Origin: Halomonas sp. 25-S5
GTDB lineage: Bacteria > Pseudomonadota > Gammaproteobacteria > Pseudomonadales > Halomonadaceae
Length of the DNA: 64,000 nt
Reading direction: 5' to 3'
Assembly (NCBI RefSeq): GCF_029889845.1
Contig: NZ_JARANV010000001.1
Span: 1-64,000 of the forward strand
Shown in pieces: positions 19,232-27,816 of the stretch. The notes beneath the pieces are model-generated. The model saw only the letters and a list, made by a program, of their open reading frames with translations, did not search any database and was not told the DNA's origin. The translations under genes and the position numbers were made by a program. Within the stretch, counting starts at the first letter, position 1, and every line of letters begins with the position of its first letter.

Positions 19232-19546
19232 ATGAAACCACACAGTCCCCGACAGCCCATGGACGAACGAGAGAAGTTGCGCAAGTTCCGCGAACTCGAT
19301 GAAGCCTTCGCCGATGCACTGCGCGAACTCGAGCGTCCCGACAGCGAACTCGATATTCCCACCGGGCCGCCGGTCCGTTCACTGGCGCGCGTGGAACAGG
19401 AGGCCGGAGCCGAGCCGCAGGACGAGCAGGCCCTCCAGCGCGCCTTCGAACAGCGCCTCAAAGACCTGATGGCCGAGTACGCCCAGCCGGCCGCGAGTGT
19501 CAGCCGCCTACTGCGGACCCTCAGGTCCCTCGAGCGGATCGCCTGA
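19232..19546 (+). CDS. hypothetical protein (104 aa), possible mvaT operon partner
   Basis: I chose the ATG at 19232 (MKPHSPRQPMDEREKLRKF) over that at 19259 because a weak GGAA lies upstream; both are possible. The product is a small, soluble, strongly charged and helical protein: DEREKLRKFRELDEAFADALREL looks like an amphipathic coiled coil, and the C-terminus QRLKDLMAEYAQPAASVSRLLRTLRSLERIA (longer than quoted motifs; key feature is Leu/Arg heptads) is basic. No family recognised. It starts 22 nt after mvaT with no terminator between, so cotranscription is likely. Confidence 0.6.
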   Translation: MKPHSPRQPMDEREKLRKFRELDEAFADALRELERPDSELDIPTGPPVRSLARVEQEAGAEPQDEQALQRAFEQRLKDLMAEYAQPAASVSRLLRTLRSLERIA

Positions 19547-19593
19547 CTCCCCGCCTGCCCTGTACCCTCGGCGTCCGCCACCGGTAGCGCCCG

Positions 19594-20469
19594 TCATCTG
19601 TATCGATAGGCGCGCAGGCTCGGCAGGAAGGCCGTGTCCTCCAGCCGTTCGTCGCGGCGCCGAGCCCGGGTGCGGGTGGCCGGCGGGTGAGAAGGGGGCA
19701 AGTTGTGATCGGGCAGTCGGCCGTCGGGGCTGGGCACGAACAACGGCAGGGCGATGTTCATGGCGCGCCGGCTCCGGCCATCCTCGAGCGGTTCGCGATA
19801 GAAGAGGTTGGCGCGCATCAGCGGGGCCTGGTTCTGCACCTGGGCCAGCGGCTCGCCATCGGGGATGCCGGCCAGGCGGCGCAGCTGGATGCGCACGTGG
19901 GGGGCCTCGCTGTCCAGGGCCCGCAGCTTCTGCTCGGCTTCGCGCACCGTCAGCCGCTTGATCGAGCGCCCGCTGGCATACCAGGCCAGCCGTACGCGGG
20001 CCACAGGGGCTTCGGCCAGGGGGATCGCCCGCCAGCACTGCTTGAGGTGCAGCCTGGCGAGCCCCGTGCCGCGCAGGTGGTCATGCAGTGCAGGATGCCG
20101 GAAGGGCAGCACTGCCTTGATCTCCGGGATCAGCGTCGGGACTTCGCTGCGGATCTCCGCCAGCAGCGCGGCGAAGGCCTTCTTGGTGGCATTCACCCGG
20201 GCGACCGCCTCCATCACCGTCTCGTCGGCGGCCACCAGGCCCACATGGCTGCGGGTCGCGCGGCCGTCCTGGCCATCCTGGTACCAGACGTCGAGCAGCG
20301 CATGGCGCAGCCAGGCGGCATCGGCCGAGTCGTGCGCGAAGGACCAGGCCGCGGCGCCCGAGGCCTGCCAGGTCGCCACCAGGGCGTCGCTCTCTTCTAA
20401 CAGATGATCGAAGAGGGCCTCCAACTCGGCCAGCAGGCGGTATTCCGGGCGCTGCCCCTCACCGCTCAC
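19594..20469 (-). CDS. Tus-like DNA replication terminus site-binding protein
   Basis: I set the start at the GTG at 20469, whose GTGA overlaps the yacG stop; frame upstream of this is only shadow of yacG. The product is 291 residues, close to E. coli Tus (309). The segment [18 protein letters not shown], followed by [13 protein letters not shown], matches the spacing and character of Tus TLRFGWANKHIIKNLH followed by RDEVLAQLEKSL (from memory). The middle [21 protein letters not shown] parallels the Tus GVLCYQVDN..ALVSHIQHINKLK region, and the C-terminal [12 protein letters not shown].. [11 protein letters not shown] resembles the last Tus beta strands. Tus binds Ter sites and arrests replication forks in one direction. 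No Ter-type site was recognised nearby. Similarity is by eye only. Confidence 0.6.
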   Translation of the reverse strand: MSGEGQRPEYRLLAELEALFDHLLEESDALVATWQASGAAAWSFAHDSADAAWLRHALLDVWYQDGQDGRATRSHVGLVAADETVMEAVARVNATKKAFAALLAEIRSEVPTLIPEIKAVLPFRHPALHDHLRGTGLARLHLKQCWRAIPLAEAPVARVRLAWYASGRSIKRLTVREAEQKLRALDSEAPHVRIQLRRLAGIPDGEPLAQVQNQAPLMRANLFYREPLEDGRSRRAMNIALPLFVPSPDGRLPDHNLPPSHPPATRTRARRRDERLEDTAFLPSLRAYRYR

Positions 20470-20699
20470 GACGGTTCGCCGTCCCGGTCCGCGCGCGCCA
20501 GCAGGGCGTCGAGGTCGGTCTCGTCCATGGCGGGTTCGCCGGCGATGCGATGGGACTCGTCGGCCCAGGCGCCCAGGTCGAGCAGGCGGCAGCGCTTGCT
20601 GCAGAAGGGGCGGTAGGGGTTGGCCTCGTGCCACAGCACCTTCTTGCGGCACTGCGGGCAGGCGACTTCCAGGGGGCGCGTGGTGTCTTGCGAGTTCAT
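20466..20699 (-). CDS. yacG: DNA gyrase inhibitor YacG (zinc-finger protein)
   Basis: The product is 77 residues with a four-cysteine zinc site: [12 protein letters not shown] (CxxC) and [22 protein letters not shown] (CxxxC). The C-terminus is acidic. YacG binds GyrB and inhibits gyrase in E. coli. It lies 41 nt downstream of coaE, the conserved pilD-coaE-yacG order, and its stop overlaps the start of the Tus-like gene. Confidence 0.93.
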   Translation of the reverse strand: MNSQDTTRPLEVACPQCRKKVLWHEANPYRPFCSKRCRLLDLGAWADESHRIAGEPAMDETDLDALLARADRDGEPS

Positions 20700-20740
20700 G
20701 GGATGTCGTCTTCGGCAGGGTGTCGGGGAAGGATGACGAA

Positions 20741-21355
20741 TCAGGGCCCGGGAGGCAAACCGACGGCGGCTCGATACTGACGGTCGAGTTCTGTCACCTG
20801 CGCGTCCAGGCCTGCCGCGTCGGCGGAGTTGTCGATCACGTCATCGGCGCGCGCCAGGCGCTCCTCCCGTGACATCTGGGCCGCGATGATGGCCCGGGCC
20901 TGGGCCTCGTCCACCCCGTCGCGCGCCGCCGTGCGCGCAATCTGGGTCTCCTTGGGGACATCGATGACCAGGCAGCGGTCGACCATTGCGTCCTGGCCGG
21001 ACTCGAACAGCAGCGGGGAGACCAGCAGCACATAGGGAGCCCCCTGGGCCTGGAGCCGCTCGAGGTAAGCCTCCAGGCGCCGGTGTATCCGCGGGTGGGT
21101 GATCCGCTCCAGCTGCCGCCGTGCCTCGGCATCGGCGAAGACGATCTCGCGCAGTGCCCGCCTGTCCAGGCCGCCGTCGGACGCAAGGACCTCGCGCCCG
21201 AAGTGCTCGGCGATCTCGGCGAGGGCCGGCTCCCCCGGGGCCACGATCTCCCGGGCGACCTCGTCGGCATCCACCCAGGGGATGCCCCGCGCGGCGAAGG
21301 CCCGCGCCACCGTGGACTTGCCCGAGGCGATGCCGCCCGTCACGCCGATGATCAT
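20741..21355 (-). CDS. coaE: dephospho-CoA kinase
   Basis: The product is 204 residues with P-loop [30 protein letters not shown] for substrate binding, [10 protein letters not shown], and [24 protein letters not shown] as the family C-terminal signature (quoted in part). It phosphorylates dephospho-CoA in the last step of CoA synthesis. It sits between pilD (42-nt gap) and yacG. Confidence 0.96.
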   Translation of the reverse strand: MIIGVTGGIASGKSTVARAFAARGIPWVDADEVAREIVAPGEPALAEIAEHFGREVLASDGGLDRRALREIVFADAEARRQLERITHPRIHRRLEAYLERLQAQGAPYVLLVSPLLFESGQDAMVDRCLVIDVPKETQIARTAARDGVDEAQARAIIAAQMSREERLARADDVIDNSADAAGLDAQVTELDRQYRAAVGLPPGP

Positions 21356-21397
21356 CCTCGTCTCCCTCGTTGGTGCATGGTTCGCGTCATGGTGATC

Positions 21398-22249
21398 TCA
21401 ATACAGCAGTCCGGTATAGAGCGCCATCAGCGGCTCGCCGGCCAGCAGGGCGATCCAGCCGGCCATCACCAGCCAGGGACCGAAGGGCAGCGGGGCACCG
21501 CGCAGGCGGGGGATGGCCAGCTGGATGAGGATGCCCACCACCGCCCCCGCCCCGGCGGAGAGGATCAGCACCAGCGGCAGGTATTGCCAGCCCAGCCAGG
21601 CGCCCAGGGCGGCCAGCAGCTTGAAGTCGCCGTAGCCCATGCCCTCCTTGCCGGTGACCAGCTTGAACAGCCAGTAGAAGCTCCACAGCACGAGGTAGCC
21701 GGCCATGGCACCGATGACGGCCGAGGGCAGCAGCAACGGCTGGAAGAGCAGCTGGTAGAGCAGCCCTGTCCACAGCAGGGGCAGGGTGAGCAGGTCCGGG
21801 AGCAGCTGGGTGCGCAGGTCGATCACCGCCATGGCCAGCAGGGCCAGGCAGGCGCCGAGGATGAACAGCGCCTCCAGGGTCGGCCCGAAGAGCGCCAGCA
21901 CCGCCACGGCCAGCACGCCTCCGGCGAACTCCACCAGGGGGTACTGGGGACTGATGCGCGTCTGGCAGCTGGCACAGCGCCCGCGGCGCTTGAACCAGCC
22001 CAGCAGCGGGATGTTGTCGTGCCAGGCGATGGGGGCCTCGCAGCGCGGGCACAGCGAGCGGGGGGTCACCAGGTTGAAGGGCGGTGCCTCTTCCGGTTCC
22101 AGTTCCAGGGCCTCGCGGGCCTCGGCGCGCCAGCCGCGCATCAGCATTACCGGCAGTCGGGTGATCACCACATTGAGGAAGCTGCCCAGGCACAGACCCA
22201 GGACGACTGCCAGGGGACAGAGCAGGAAGGGGGGGAGGTCGGCGAGCAA
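21398..22249 (-). CDS. pilD: type IV prepilin peptidase / N-methyltransferase
   Basis: I chose the TTG at 22249 as start: AGGAG lies 7 nt upstream, and no ATG or GTG in frame gives a sensible N-terminus. This yields 283 residues. The product is a polytopic membrane protein with a cytoplasmic zinc loop (CPRCEAPIAWHDNIPLLGW and CASCQTRISPQYPLVE) and the two catalytic aspartates in AVIDLRTQLLPD and GMGYGDFKLLAALG. PilD cleaves and N-methylates type IV pilins and type II secretion pseudopilins. The pilB and pilC genes usually found upstream are not here; nagZ is divergent instead. Confidence 0.93.
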   Translation of the reverse strand: MLADLPPFLLCPLAVVLGLCLGSFLNVVITRLPVMLMRGWRAEAREALELEPEEAPPFNLVTPRSLCPRCEAPIAWHDNIPLLGWFKRRGRCASCQTRISPQYPLVEFAGGVLAVAVLALFGPTLEALFILGACLALLAMAVIDLRTQLLPDLLTLPLLWTGLLYQLLFQPLLLPSAVIGAMAGYLVLWSFYWLFKLVTGKEGMGYGDFKLLAALGAWLGWQYLPLVLILSAGAGAVVGILIQLAIPRLRGAPLPFGPWLVMAGWIALLAGEPLMALYTGLLY

Positions 22250-22397
22250 GGGGTGACTCCTGTCCAGTCGGTTCCGGTCCTCTATTGTATCGGGGGATGG
22301 CGTCGATTGCCTGGATACTGGCGTGTCGCTCGCGGGCTGTCCTGCGCTGCGGCTTTGGTCTAGAATCGGTTGCCTTTCATCTTCCAGGGGCACGCTC

Positions 22398-23411
22398 ATG
22401 ACCCAGATGCTCGGACCGGTGATGCTGGATCTGGAGGGCCTCAGTCTGACCCCCGAGGAGCAGGAACTGCTGGTGCGTCCCGAGGTCGGGGGCGTGATCC
22501 TGTTCGCCCGCAATATCGCCTCGGCCGACCAGGTCCGCACCCTGTGCAATGAGGTTCGTCGCATACGCCCCGACCTGCTGCTGGCGGTCGACCAGGAAGG
22601 GGGGCGGGTCCAGCGACTGCGCGAGGGCGTCACCCGCCTGCCGGCCATGGGCCGCCTGGGGCGTGACTTCGCCCTGCAGCCCGAGGTGACGGTGCGTCTC
22701 TGCCAGGATGCCGGCTGGCTGCTGGGCATGGAGCTGGCGGCCTGCGGCCTCGACCTCTCCTTCGCGCCGGTGCTGGATGTGGACGGGGGCAGTTCCAGCG
22801 TGATCGGCGATCGCAGCTTTTCCGCGGACCCCCGGGCGGTGGCCCGCCTCGGGCGTGCCTTCCTCGATGGCCTGCACGAGGCGGGCATGGTGGCCGTGGG
22901 CAAGCACTTTCCGGGCCATGGTGGCGTGGCGGCCGACTCCCATCATGAGCTGCCAGTGGATGGGCGCCCCCTGGAGGCGCTGCGCCGCCACGACCTCCTG
23001 CCCTTCGCCGAGCTGGCGTCCCGGCTCGATGCGGTGATGCCCGCGCATGTCGTCTATTCCGACTTCGACCCGCGTCCGGCGGGCTTCTCCCCGGCCTGGC
23101 TGGGCATGCTGCGCCAGAGCCTGGGTTTCAAGGGCGTGATCTTCTCCGACGACCTGAGCATGGCCGGTGCGGCCGCTGCCGGCACGCCCGCGGAGCGGGC
23201 CCGGCTGGCGCTGGCCGCGGGGTGCGACATGCTGCTGGTCTGCAACGACCGCAGCGCGGCCCGCGAGGTGCTGGACGCCTGCCAGGGTCGCCAGGTGCGT
23301 CGCGCCACGCGGCTGCGCTACGCCAGGGCGCGTCCCGACCTCAAGGCGCTGGGGGCCCTGTCGCGCTGGCGTCGCGTCCATGCGCGGCTCGAGGCAATGG
23401 CCGCCGGCTGA
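22398..23411 (+). CDS. nagZ: beta-N-acetylhexosaminidase
   Basis: The start ATG at 22398 gives MTQMLGPVMLDLEG, the expected N-terminus, and a 337-residue GH3 enzyme. The family signature AVDQEGGRVQRL is followed by KHFPGHGGVAADSHHELP, the loop carrying the catalytic histidine, and VIFSDDLSMAGA with the nucleophile Asp. NagZ removes GlcNAc from anhydromuropeptides in cytoplasmic cell-wall recycling, generating signals for AmpC-type beta-lactamase induction where that system exists. It is followed 43 nt later by a purine phosphoribosyltransferase. Confidence 0.95.
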   Translation: MTQMLGPVMLDLEGLSLTPEEQELLVRPEVGGVILFARNIASADQVRTLCNEVRRIRPDLLLAVDQEGGRVQRLREGVTRLPAMGRLGRDFALQPEVTVRLCQDAGWLLGMELAACGLDLSFAPVLDVDGGSSSVIGDRSFSADPRAVARLGRAFLDGLHEAGMVAVGKHFPGHGGVAADSHHELPVDGRPLEALRRHDLLPFAELASRLDAVMPAHVVYSDFDPRPAGFSPAWLGMLRQSLGFKGVIFSDDLSMAGAAAAGTPAERARLALAAGCDMLLVCNDRSAAREVLDACQGRQVRRATRLRYARARPDLKALGALSRWRRVHARLEAMAAG

Positions 23412-23454
23412 ACCGACCTTCCTTCCTCCGATTCCCATCAAGAGCCGACCGACG

Positions 23455-24033
23455 ATGTCCCGACTCGATGCCGATTCCCTGCCGTCCCTGACCGATATGC
23501 GCGATGTCATGGACAATGCCGACTGCCTGATCTCCCAGCCCGAGGTCGAGCGTGCGCTGGACCGCATGGCCGACGAGATCACCCGCGACCTGGGTGACCG
23601 CCTGCCGGTCTTCTACTGCGTGATGAACGGCGGGCTGATCACCACCGGGCACCTGCTGACCCGGCTCGGGTTCCCGCTGGAGGTCGACTACCTCCATGCC
23701 ACCCGCTATCGGGGGGGCCTGCGGGGTGGCGAGCTGTTCTGGCGGGTCTCCCCGGAGGTGCCCATGGCCGGTCGTCACGTGGTGATCGTCGATGACATCC
23801 TCGACGAGGGCGCCACCCTGGCCGCGATTCTCGACTACTGCCGGCAGGCGGGGGCGGCAAGCATCTCCACCGCGGTGCTGGTCGACAAGCAGCACGACCG
23901 CAAGGCGGTGCCCGGCCTCAGGGCCGACTACTGCAGCCTGGAAGTCGCCGACCGCTATGTCTTCGGTTTCGGCATGGACTACAAGGGCTACTGGCGCAAT
24001 GCCCCGGGCATCTACGCGCCCAGGGGGCTCTGA
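23455..24033 (+). CDS. hypoxanthine-guanine phosphoribosyltransferase family protein
   Basis: The product is 192 residues, type I PRTase fold. The PRPP loop is HVVIVDDILDEGATLAAI (two acidic residues, then DEGAT), and VFYCVMNGGLITTGHLL is the N-terminal PPi-binding loop. The C-terminal YVFGFGMDYKGYWRNAPGIY is the hood/base-recognition region seen in Hpt proteins of Pseudomonas. It salvages hypoxanthine and/or guanine. It probably shares a transcript with nagZ. An 8-bp repeat and terminator follow directly. Confidence 0.85.
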   Translation: MSRLDADSLPSLTDMRDVMDNADCLISQPEVERALDRMADEITRDLGDRLPVFYCVMNGGLITTGHLLTRLGFPLEVDYLHATRYRGGLRGGELFWRVSPEVPMAGRHVVIVDDILDEGATLAAILDYCRQAGAASISTAVLVDKQHDRKAVPGLRADYCSLEVADRYVFGFGMDYKGYWRNAPGIYAPRGL

Positions 24034-24060
24034 GCGCCAAGCCGCCAAGCCGCCAAGCCA
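24034..24060 (+). repeat. (GCCGCCAA)n short tandem repeat after the phosphoribosyltransferase stop
   Basis: GCGCCAA followed by two exact GCCGCCAA units and a partial GCCA begin immediately at the TGA stop. The unit differs by one base from the (GCGGCCAA)n array at 29932-29995, which occupies the equivalent position after mmsB. Confidence 0.7.
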
Positions 24061-24064
24061 TAAG

Positions 24065-24100
24065 AAAACCCCGCGGGCCTTTGGGGCTGCGGGGTGTTCT
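24065..24100 (+). terminator. terminator after the phosphoribosyltransferase gene
   Basis: AAAACCCCGC .. GCGGGGTGTTCTCTT is a GC-rich stem (CCCCGC/GCGGGG with a partly pairing inner loop) flanked by A-rich and T-rich sides. A second hairpin, CCCGGGCGCAGCCCGGG, lies further on at about 24132-24148. Confidence 0.6.
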
Positions 24101-24147
24101 CTTCCAGCTTCAAGCTTACGGCTTACAGCTCCCGGGCGCAGCCCGGG

Positions 24148-25836
24148 TCACAGCCCCAGCTCGTGGGTGGCTTCCTCGCGCATCTTGAACTTCTGGATCT
24201 TGCCGGTGACGGTCATCGGGAAGTCGTCGACGAACTTCACGTAGCGTGGCACCTTGTAGTGGGCGATCTGGCCCTTGCAGAAGGCCTTGAGTTCCTCCTC
24301 GCTGAGCGACTCGCCCTCGGTCAGCTTGATCCAGGCCATCACCTCCTCGCCGTACTTCTCGTCGGGGACGCCGATCACCTGCACGTCCGAGATGGCCGGG
24401 TGGGTGTAGAGAAAGTCTTCGACCTCGCGCGGATAGATGTTCTCGCCGCCGCGAATGATCATGTCCTTGATGCGCCCGACGATCGCCACATAGCCCTCTT
24501 CATCCATGGTGGCGAGGTCGCCAGTGTGCATCCAGCCGGCCTCGTCGATGGCCTTGTCGGTCGCCTCCGGGTTATTCCAGTAGCCGAGCATCACGCTGTA
24601 GCCGCGGGTGCACAGCTCGCCGGTCTCGCCGCGGGGCACTGCGGCGCCGGTATCGGGGCTGACCAGCTTGACCTCCAGGTGGGGATGGATGGTGCCCACC
24701 GTGGTGACGCGTTTTTCCAGCGGGGCGTCGGTCTGGGTCTGGATGCTCACCGGGCTGGTCTCGGTCATGCCGTAGCTGATGGTGACGTCCTGCATGTTCA
24801 TGCGGTCGATGACATTGCGCATCACCTCGATGGGGCAGATGGAGCCGGCCATGATGCCGGTGCGGAGGCTGGAGAGATCAAAGCTCTCGAACTCCGGATG
24901 CTCCAGCTCGGCGATGAACATGGTCGGCACTCCGTAGAGCGTGGTGGCCTTCTCCTCGGAGACGGCGCGCAGCGTCTGCTCGGGGTCGAAGCCGTCGCCC
25001 GGGTAGATCATGGTAGCGCCGTGGGTCACGCAGCCCAGGTTGCCCATCACCATGCCGAAGCAGTGGTAGAGCGGGACCGGGATCACCATGCGGTCGGCTT
25101 CGCTGAGGTCTATGGTGCGGCCCACGAAGAAGCCATTGTTGAGGATGTTGTGGTGGGAGAGGGTGGCCCCCTTGGGTGCCCCCGTGGTCCCCGAGGTGTA
25201 CTGGATGTTGATCGGGTCGTCGAACTGCAGGCTGGCCTGGACATCGGCCAGGTGCTCGGCGGAGACCTCGTCGGCATGGGCCAGCATCTGCGGCCAGGTC
25301 AGCATGCCGGTCAGGGCGCGGTCGGCATCGAGGCAGATTACCCGCTTGAGCTCGGGCAGGCGCTGGCAGGAGAAGGTGCCTGGGGCGCCGTCACGCAGCT
25401 CCGGGGCCAGCTCGGCCAGGGTGGCAACATAGTCGGAGGCCTTGAAGGCGCCCTGCAGGATCAGTGTCGAAGCGCCCGACTGCTTGAGGGCGTATTCGAG
25501 CTCATGGGTGCGATAGCTGGGATTGATGTTGACCAGGATGGCGCCGATCTTCGCCGTGGCAAACTGGGTGATGGTCCATTCGGCACAGTTGGGCGACCAG
25601 ATGGCGACCCGGTCACCCTTGTCCACTCCCAGGGCGAGCAGGGCGCGAGCCGCCTCGTCCACGGCCTGCTGAAGTGCCTTCCAGCTGTAACGCAGCCCCT
25701 GGTGGCGGCTGATCAGGGCGTCGCGCTCGGCGAAGCGTGACACGGTGTCGTCGAAACAGTCACCGATGGTCTGGCCCTTGAGGGGAGTATCACTGATGCC
25801 GCTGACGTAGCTGATCGATTGATGTTGGCGTGTCAT
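24148..25836 (-). CDS. AMP-binding acyl-CoA synthetase (ACSF2-like)
   Basis: The product is 562 residues, ANL superfamily. The AMP-binding motif is [24 protein letters not shown] (core [11 protein letters not shown]), then [47 protein letters not shown], and the catalytic lysine in [13 protein letters not shown]. It activates a carboxylic acid to acyl-CoA through an acyl-adenylate. The close relatives I recall are medium-chain or branched acyl synthetases (ACSF2 type) that sit with MerR-regulated acyl-CoA catabolic genes. It is downstream of the MerR gene and divergent from the isobutyryl-CoA dehydrogenase operon, which suggests a branched-chain or short-chain acid as substrate. Substrate is inference. 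Confidence 0.88.
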   Translation of the reverse strand: MTRQHQSISYVSGISDTPLKGQTIGDCFDDTVSRFAERDALISRHQGLRYSWKALQQAVDEAARALLALGVDKGDRVAIWSPNCAEWTITQFATAKIGAILVNINPSYRTHELEYALKQSGASTLILQGAFKASDYVATLAELAPELRDGAPGTFSCQRLPELKRVICLDADRALTGMLTWPQMLAHADEVSAEHLADVQASLQFDDPINIQYTSGTTGAPKGATLSHHNILNNGFFVGRTIDLSEADRMVIPVPLYHCFGMVMGNLGCVTHGATMIYPGDGFDPEQTLRAVSEEKATTLYGVPTMFIAELEHPEFESFDLSSLRTGIMAGSICPIEVMRNVIDRMNMQDVTISYGMTETSPVSIQTQTDAPLEKRVTTVGTIHPHLEVKLVSPDTGAAVPRGETGELCTRGYSVMLGYWNNPEATDKAIDEAGWMHTGDLATMDEEGYVAIVGRIKDMIIRGGENIYPREVEDFLYTHPAISDVQVIGVPDEKYGEEVMAWIKLTEGESLSEEELKAFCKGQIAHYKVPRYVKFVDDFPMTVTGKIQKFKMREEATHELGL

Positions 25837-25932
25837 GGTGTTTCTCGTCTTGTTGTTGCCTGTGGCGGTGTGCGTGAAACGGGTGATGATGTCGTGGTTC
25901 GCTTAGGCGGCGCCGGGTCGCCTGTTCGATGC

Positions 25933-26376
25933 TCAGGCCTCGTGGCCGAGGCCGCGCAGCACCTCCCGGGCACGGTGGTCCACGTCGTCGAGCTCCATGC
26001 GCATCAGGCGGATGTCCTCCAGCTGCCGCTCGAGGTTGGCGCGCTTGTCGGCCAGTATCTCCAGCAGTCGCCACAGTTGGCGCGCGTTGCCGTCGGGCAT
26101 GGCGTCGTACATCATCACCACTTCGCGGATCTCGGCCAGCGAGAATCCCAGCCGCTTGCCGCGTAGGGTGAGCTTCAGGCGCACCCGGTCCTTCTCGCGG
26201 TAGATACGCTTCTGTCCCTCGCGGCGGGGCGCCAGCAGCCCCTCCTGCTCGTAGAAGCGGATGGTGCGTGGCGTGACCTCGAACATCCTCGCCAGCTCGC
26301 CGATGCTGTAGTGTCGGTGCTGGCGGGGCAGGGCTTCCTGGCTGGCCTCATGGGCCGGGGCAGTTGACTGTGTCAT
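25933..26376 (-). CDS. MerR-family regulator of acyl-CoA catabolism (LiuR-like)
   Basis: The product is 147 residues. The MerR winged helix-turn-helix is at ~22-90 (YSIGELARMFEVTPRTIRFYEQEGLL, key core TPRTIRFYEQEGLL), followed by a dimerisation coiled coil. The metal-binding cysteines of classical MerR proteins are absent, as in LiuR/GnyR regulators of leucine and branched-chain acyl-CoA breakdown. A perfect 16-bp palindrome (26444-26459) lies between this gene and the divergent acyl-CoA dehydrogenase and is a likely operator. It probably regulates both directions, including itself and the downstream synthetase. Confidence 0.85.
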   Translation of the reverse strand: MTQSTAPAHEASQEALPRQHRHYSIGELARMFEVTPRTIRFYEQEGLLAPRREGQKRIYREKDRVRLKLTLRGKRLGFSLAEIREVVMMYDAMPDGNARQLWRLLEILADKRANLERQLEDIRLMRMELDDVDHRAREVLRGLGHEA

Positions 26377-26418
26377 GACGTCGATCCTGTGGCCGGGTGG
26401 TGAACCGGCGGTTTCCCA

Positions 26419-26459
26419 CCTCGTCTGGCAACACTAGACGAGGTTTACGTTAACGTAAA
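26419..26459. promoter_or_regulatory. stem repeat and 16-bp palindromic operator for the MerR regulator
   Basis: TTTACGTTAACGTAAA (26444-26459) is a perfect palindrome and resembles the LiuR-type box of gammaproteobacteria as I remember it. It is directly preceded by an 8-bp inverted repeat, CCTCGTCT (26419-26426) and AGACGAGG (26436-26443). On the minus strand TTTACG - 17 nt - TAGTGT could be the regulator's own promoter, with the palindrome covering its -35. Confidence 0.65.
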
Positions 26460-26491
26460 GTGCTTGTTCGACCATGGGGTGATATGGGATA

Positions 26492-26511
26492 AACCTAGCA
26501 AGTGCTAGGTT
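26492..26511. promoter_or_regulatory. second palindromic operator (TetR-like) upstream of acyl-CoA dehydrogenase
   Basis: AACCTAGCA-AG-TGCTAGGTT is a perfect inverted repeat of 9 + 9 with a 2-nt centre. On the + strand a possible promoter, TTGTTC (26464-26469) and GATAAA (26488-26493) with an 18-nt spacer, ends at this palindrome, a good place for a repressor. Confidence 0.6.
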
Positions 26512-26639
26512 GGTGTCCAGCCGTACGGGCGAGACGGTGATGCTGCCGGGGTGTCCTCGAGAACTGCCCGGGGCTGCAGCGGCCCGGACAACAACCACAA
26601 AGACGTCACCCATCCATTGCTGAACGAGAGGGATTCCCC

Positions 26640-27806
26640 ATGGACTTCTCCCTGACCGATGATCAGAAGGCGCTGACTGCGGCCGCCGCTGATTTCTCCC
26701 GGGCCGAACTGGCCGACCACGCCGCACGTTGGGATGCCGAGTCACATTTCCCGGTGGACGTGATCCGTCGCGCCGGCGAGGCCGGTTTCCTGGGGATCTA
26801 TATCCCCGAGGAGCGGGGAGGTCTCGGGCTTTCCCGCCTGGATGCCTCGCTGATCTTCGAGCAGCTCTCTCAAGGCTGCATCTCCACGACCGCCTATCTT
26901 ACCATCCACAACATGGTGGCCTGGATGGTCGCCAGTTGGGGCGACGATGCGCTGCGCGAGACCTGGGTGGATCGCCTGGTCAGCGGGGAATGCCTGGGCT
27001 GCTACTGCCTCACCGAGCCCGGTGCCGGCTCCGATGCCGCCAGCCTTCGCACCCGGGCGGTGCGTGACGGTGATGACTATGTGATCAGCGGTTCCAAGAT
27101 GTTTATCTCCGGTGCCGGCGCCAACGACGTGCTGGTGGTGATGGCCCGCACCGGCGCACCCGACAGCGGAGCAGCCGGCATTTCGGCAATCCTGGTGCCG
27201 GCCGATGCCGCGGGCATCGAGTATGGCAAGAACGAGGAGAAGATGGGCTGGAAGAGCCAGCCGACGCGCCTGGTCAGCTTCGACGGGGTGAAGGTACCGG
27301 TTACCAACCGGCTGGGTGCTGAGGGCGAGGGCTTCAAGTTGGCCATGAAGGGGCTGGACGGTGGACGCCTGAACATTGCCAGCTGCTCCCTGGGGGCGGC
27401 CCAGCAGGCATTGACCCTGGCCCGTGACTACATGAGTGATCGCAAGCAGTTCGGCCGCGAGCTCTCGAGCTTCCAGGCGCTGCAGTTCAAGCTCGCCGAC
27501 ATGGCCAGCGAGTTGACCGCTGCGCGGCTGATGGTGCGTCATGCCGCCTGGCGGCTAGACCAGGGCGATCCCGAGGCTACGGCCCACTGCGCCATGGCCA
27601 AGCGCTTCGCCACCGACATGGGCTTCACGGTCTGCAACGAGGCATTGCAGATCCATGGAGGGTACGGTTACCTCAGGGAATTTCCCCTGGAGCGCATGGT
27701 GCGTGATACCCGGGTGCATCAGATCCTCGAGGGCACCAACGAGATCATGCGCCTGATCGTCGCCCGTCGCCTGCTGGCCGACGGCGTCATCGAATCGTTG
27801 CAATAG
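26640..27806 (+). CDS. acyl-CoA dehydrogenase, isobutyryl-CoA dehydrogenase type
   Basis: The product is 388 residues, a complete FAD-dependent acyl-CoA dehydrogenase. The FAD/substrate motif is CYCLTEPGAGSDAASLRTRA (core CLTEPGAGSDAA), the C-terminal signature is QIHGGYGYLREFPLERM, and the catalytic base is the Glu in QILEGTNEIMRLIVAR. The N-terminal region (IYIPEERGGLGLSRLDASLIFE, and CISTTAYLTIHNMVAWM) matches the ACAD8/isobutyryl-CoA dehydrogenase group rather than isovaleryl- or butyryl-CoA enzymes. It makes methacrylyl-CoA from isobutyryl-CoA in valine breakdown. The two genes downstream supply later steps, which strongly supports this. Confidence 0.88.
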   Translation: MDFSLTDDQKALTAAAADFSRAELADHAARWDAESHFPVDVIRRAGEAGFLGIYIPEERGGLGLSRLDASLIFEQLSQGCISTTAYLTIHNMVAWMVASWGDDALRETWVDRLVSGECLGCYCLTEPGAGSDAASLRTRAVRDGDDYVISGSKMFISGAGANDVLVVMARTGAPDSGAAGISAILVPADAAGIEYGKNEEKMGWKSQPTRLVSFDGVKVPVTNRLGAEGEGFKLAMKGLDGGRLNIASCSLGAAQQALTLARDYMSDRKQFGRELSSFQALQFKLADMASELTAARLMVRHAAWRLDQGDPEATAHCAMAKRFATDMGFTVCNEALQIHGGYGYLREFPLERMVRDTRVHQILEGTNEIMRLIVARRLLADGVIESLQ

Positions 27807-27816
27807 GAGACCCCAG

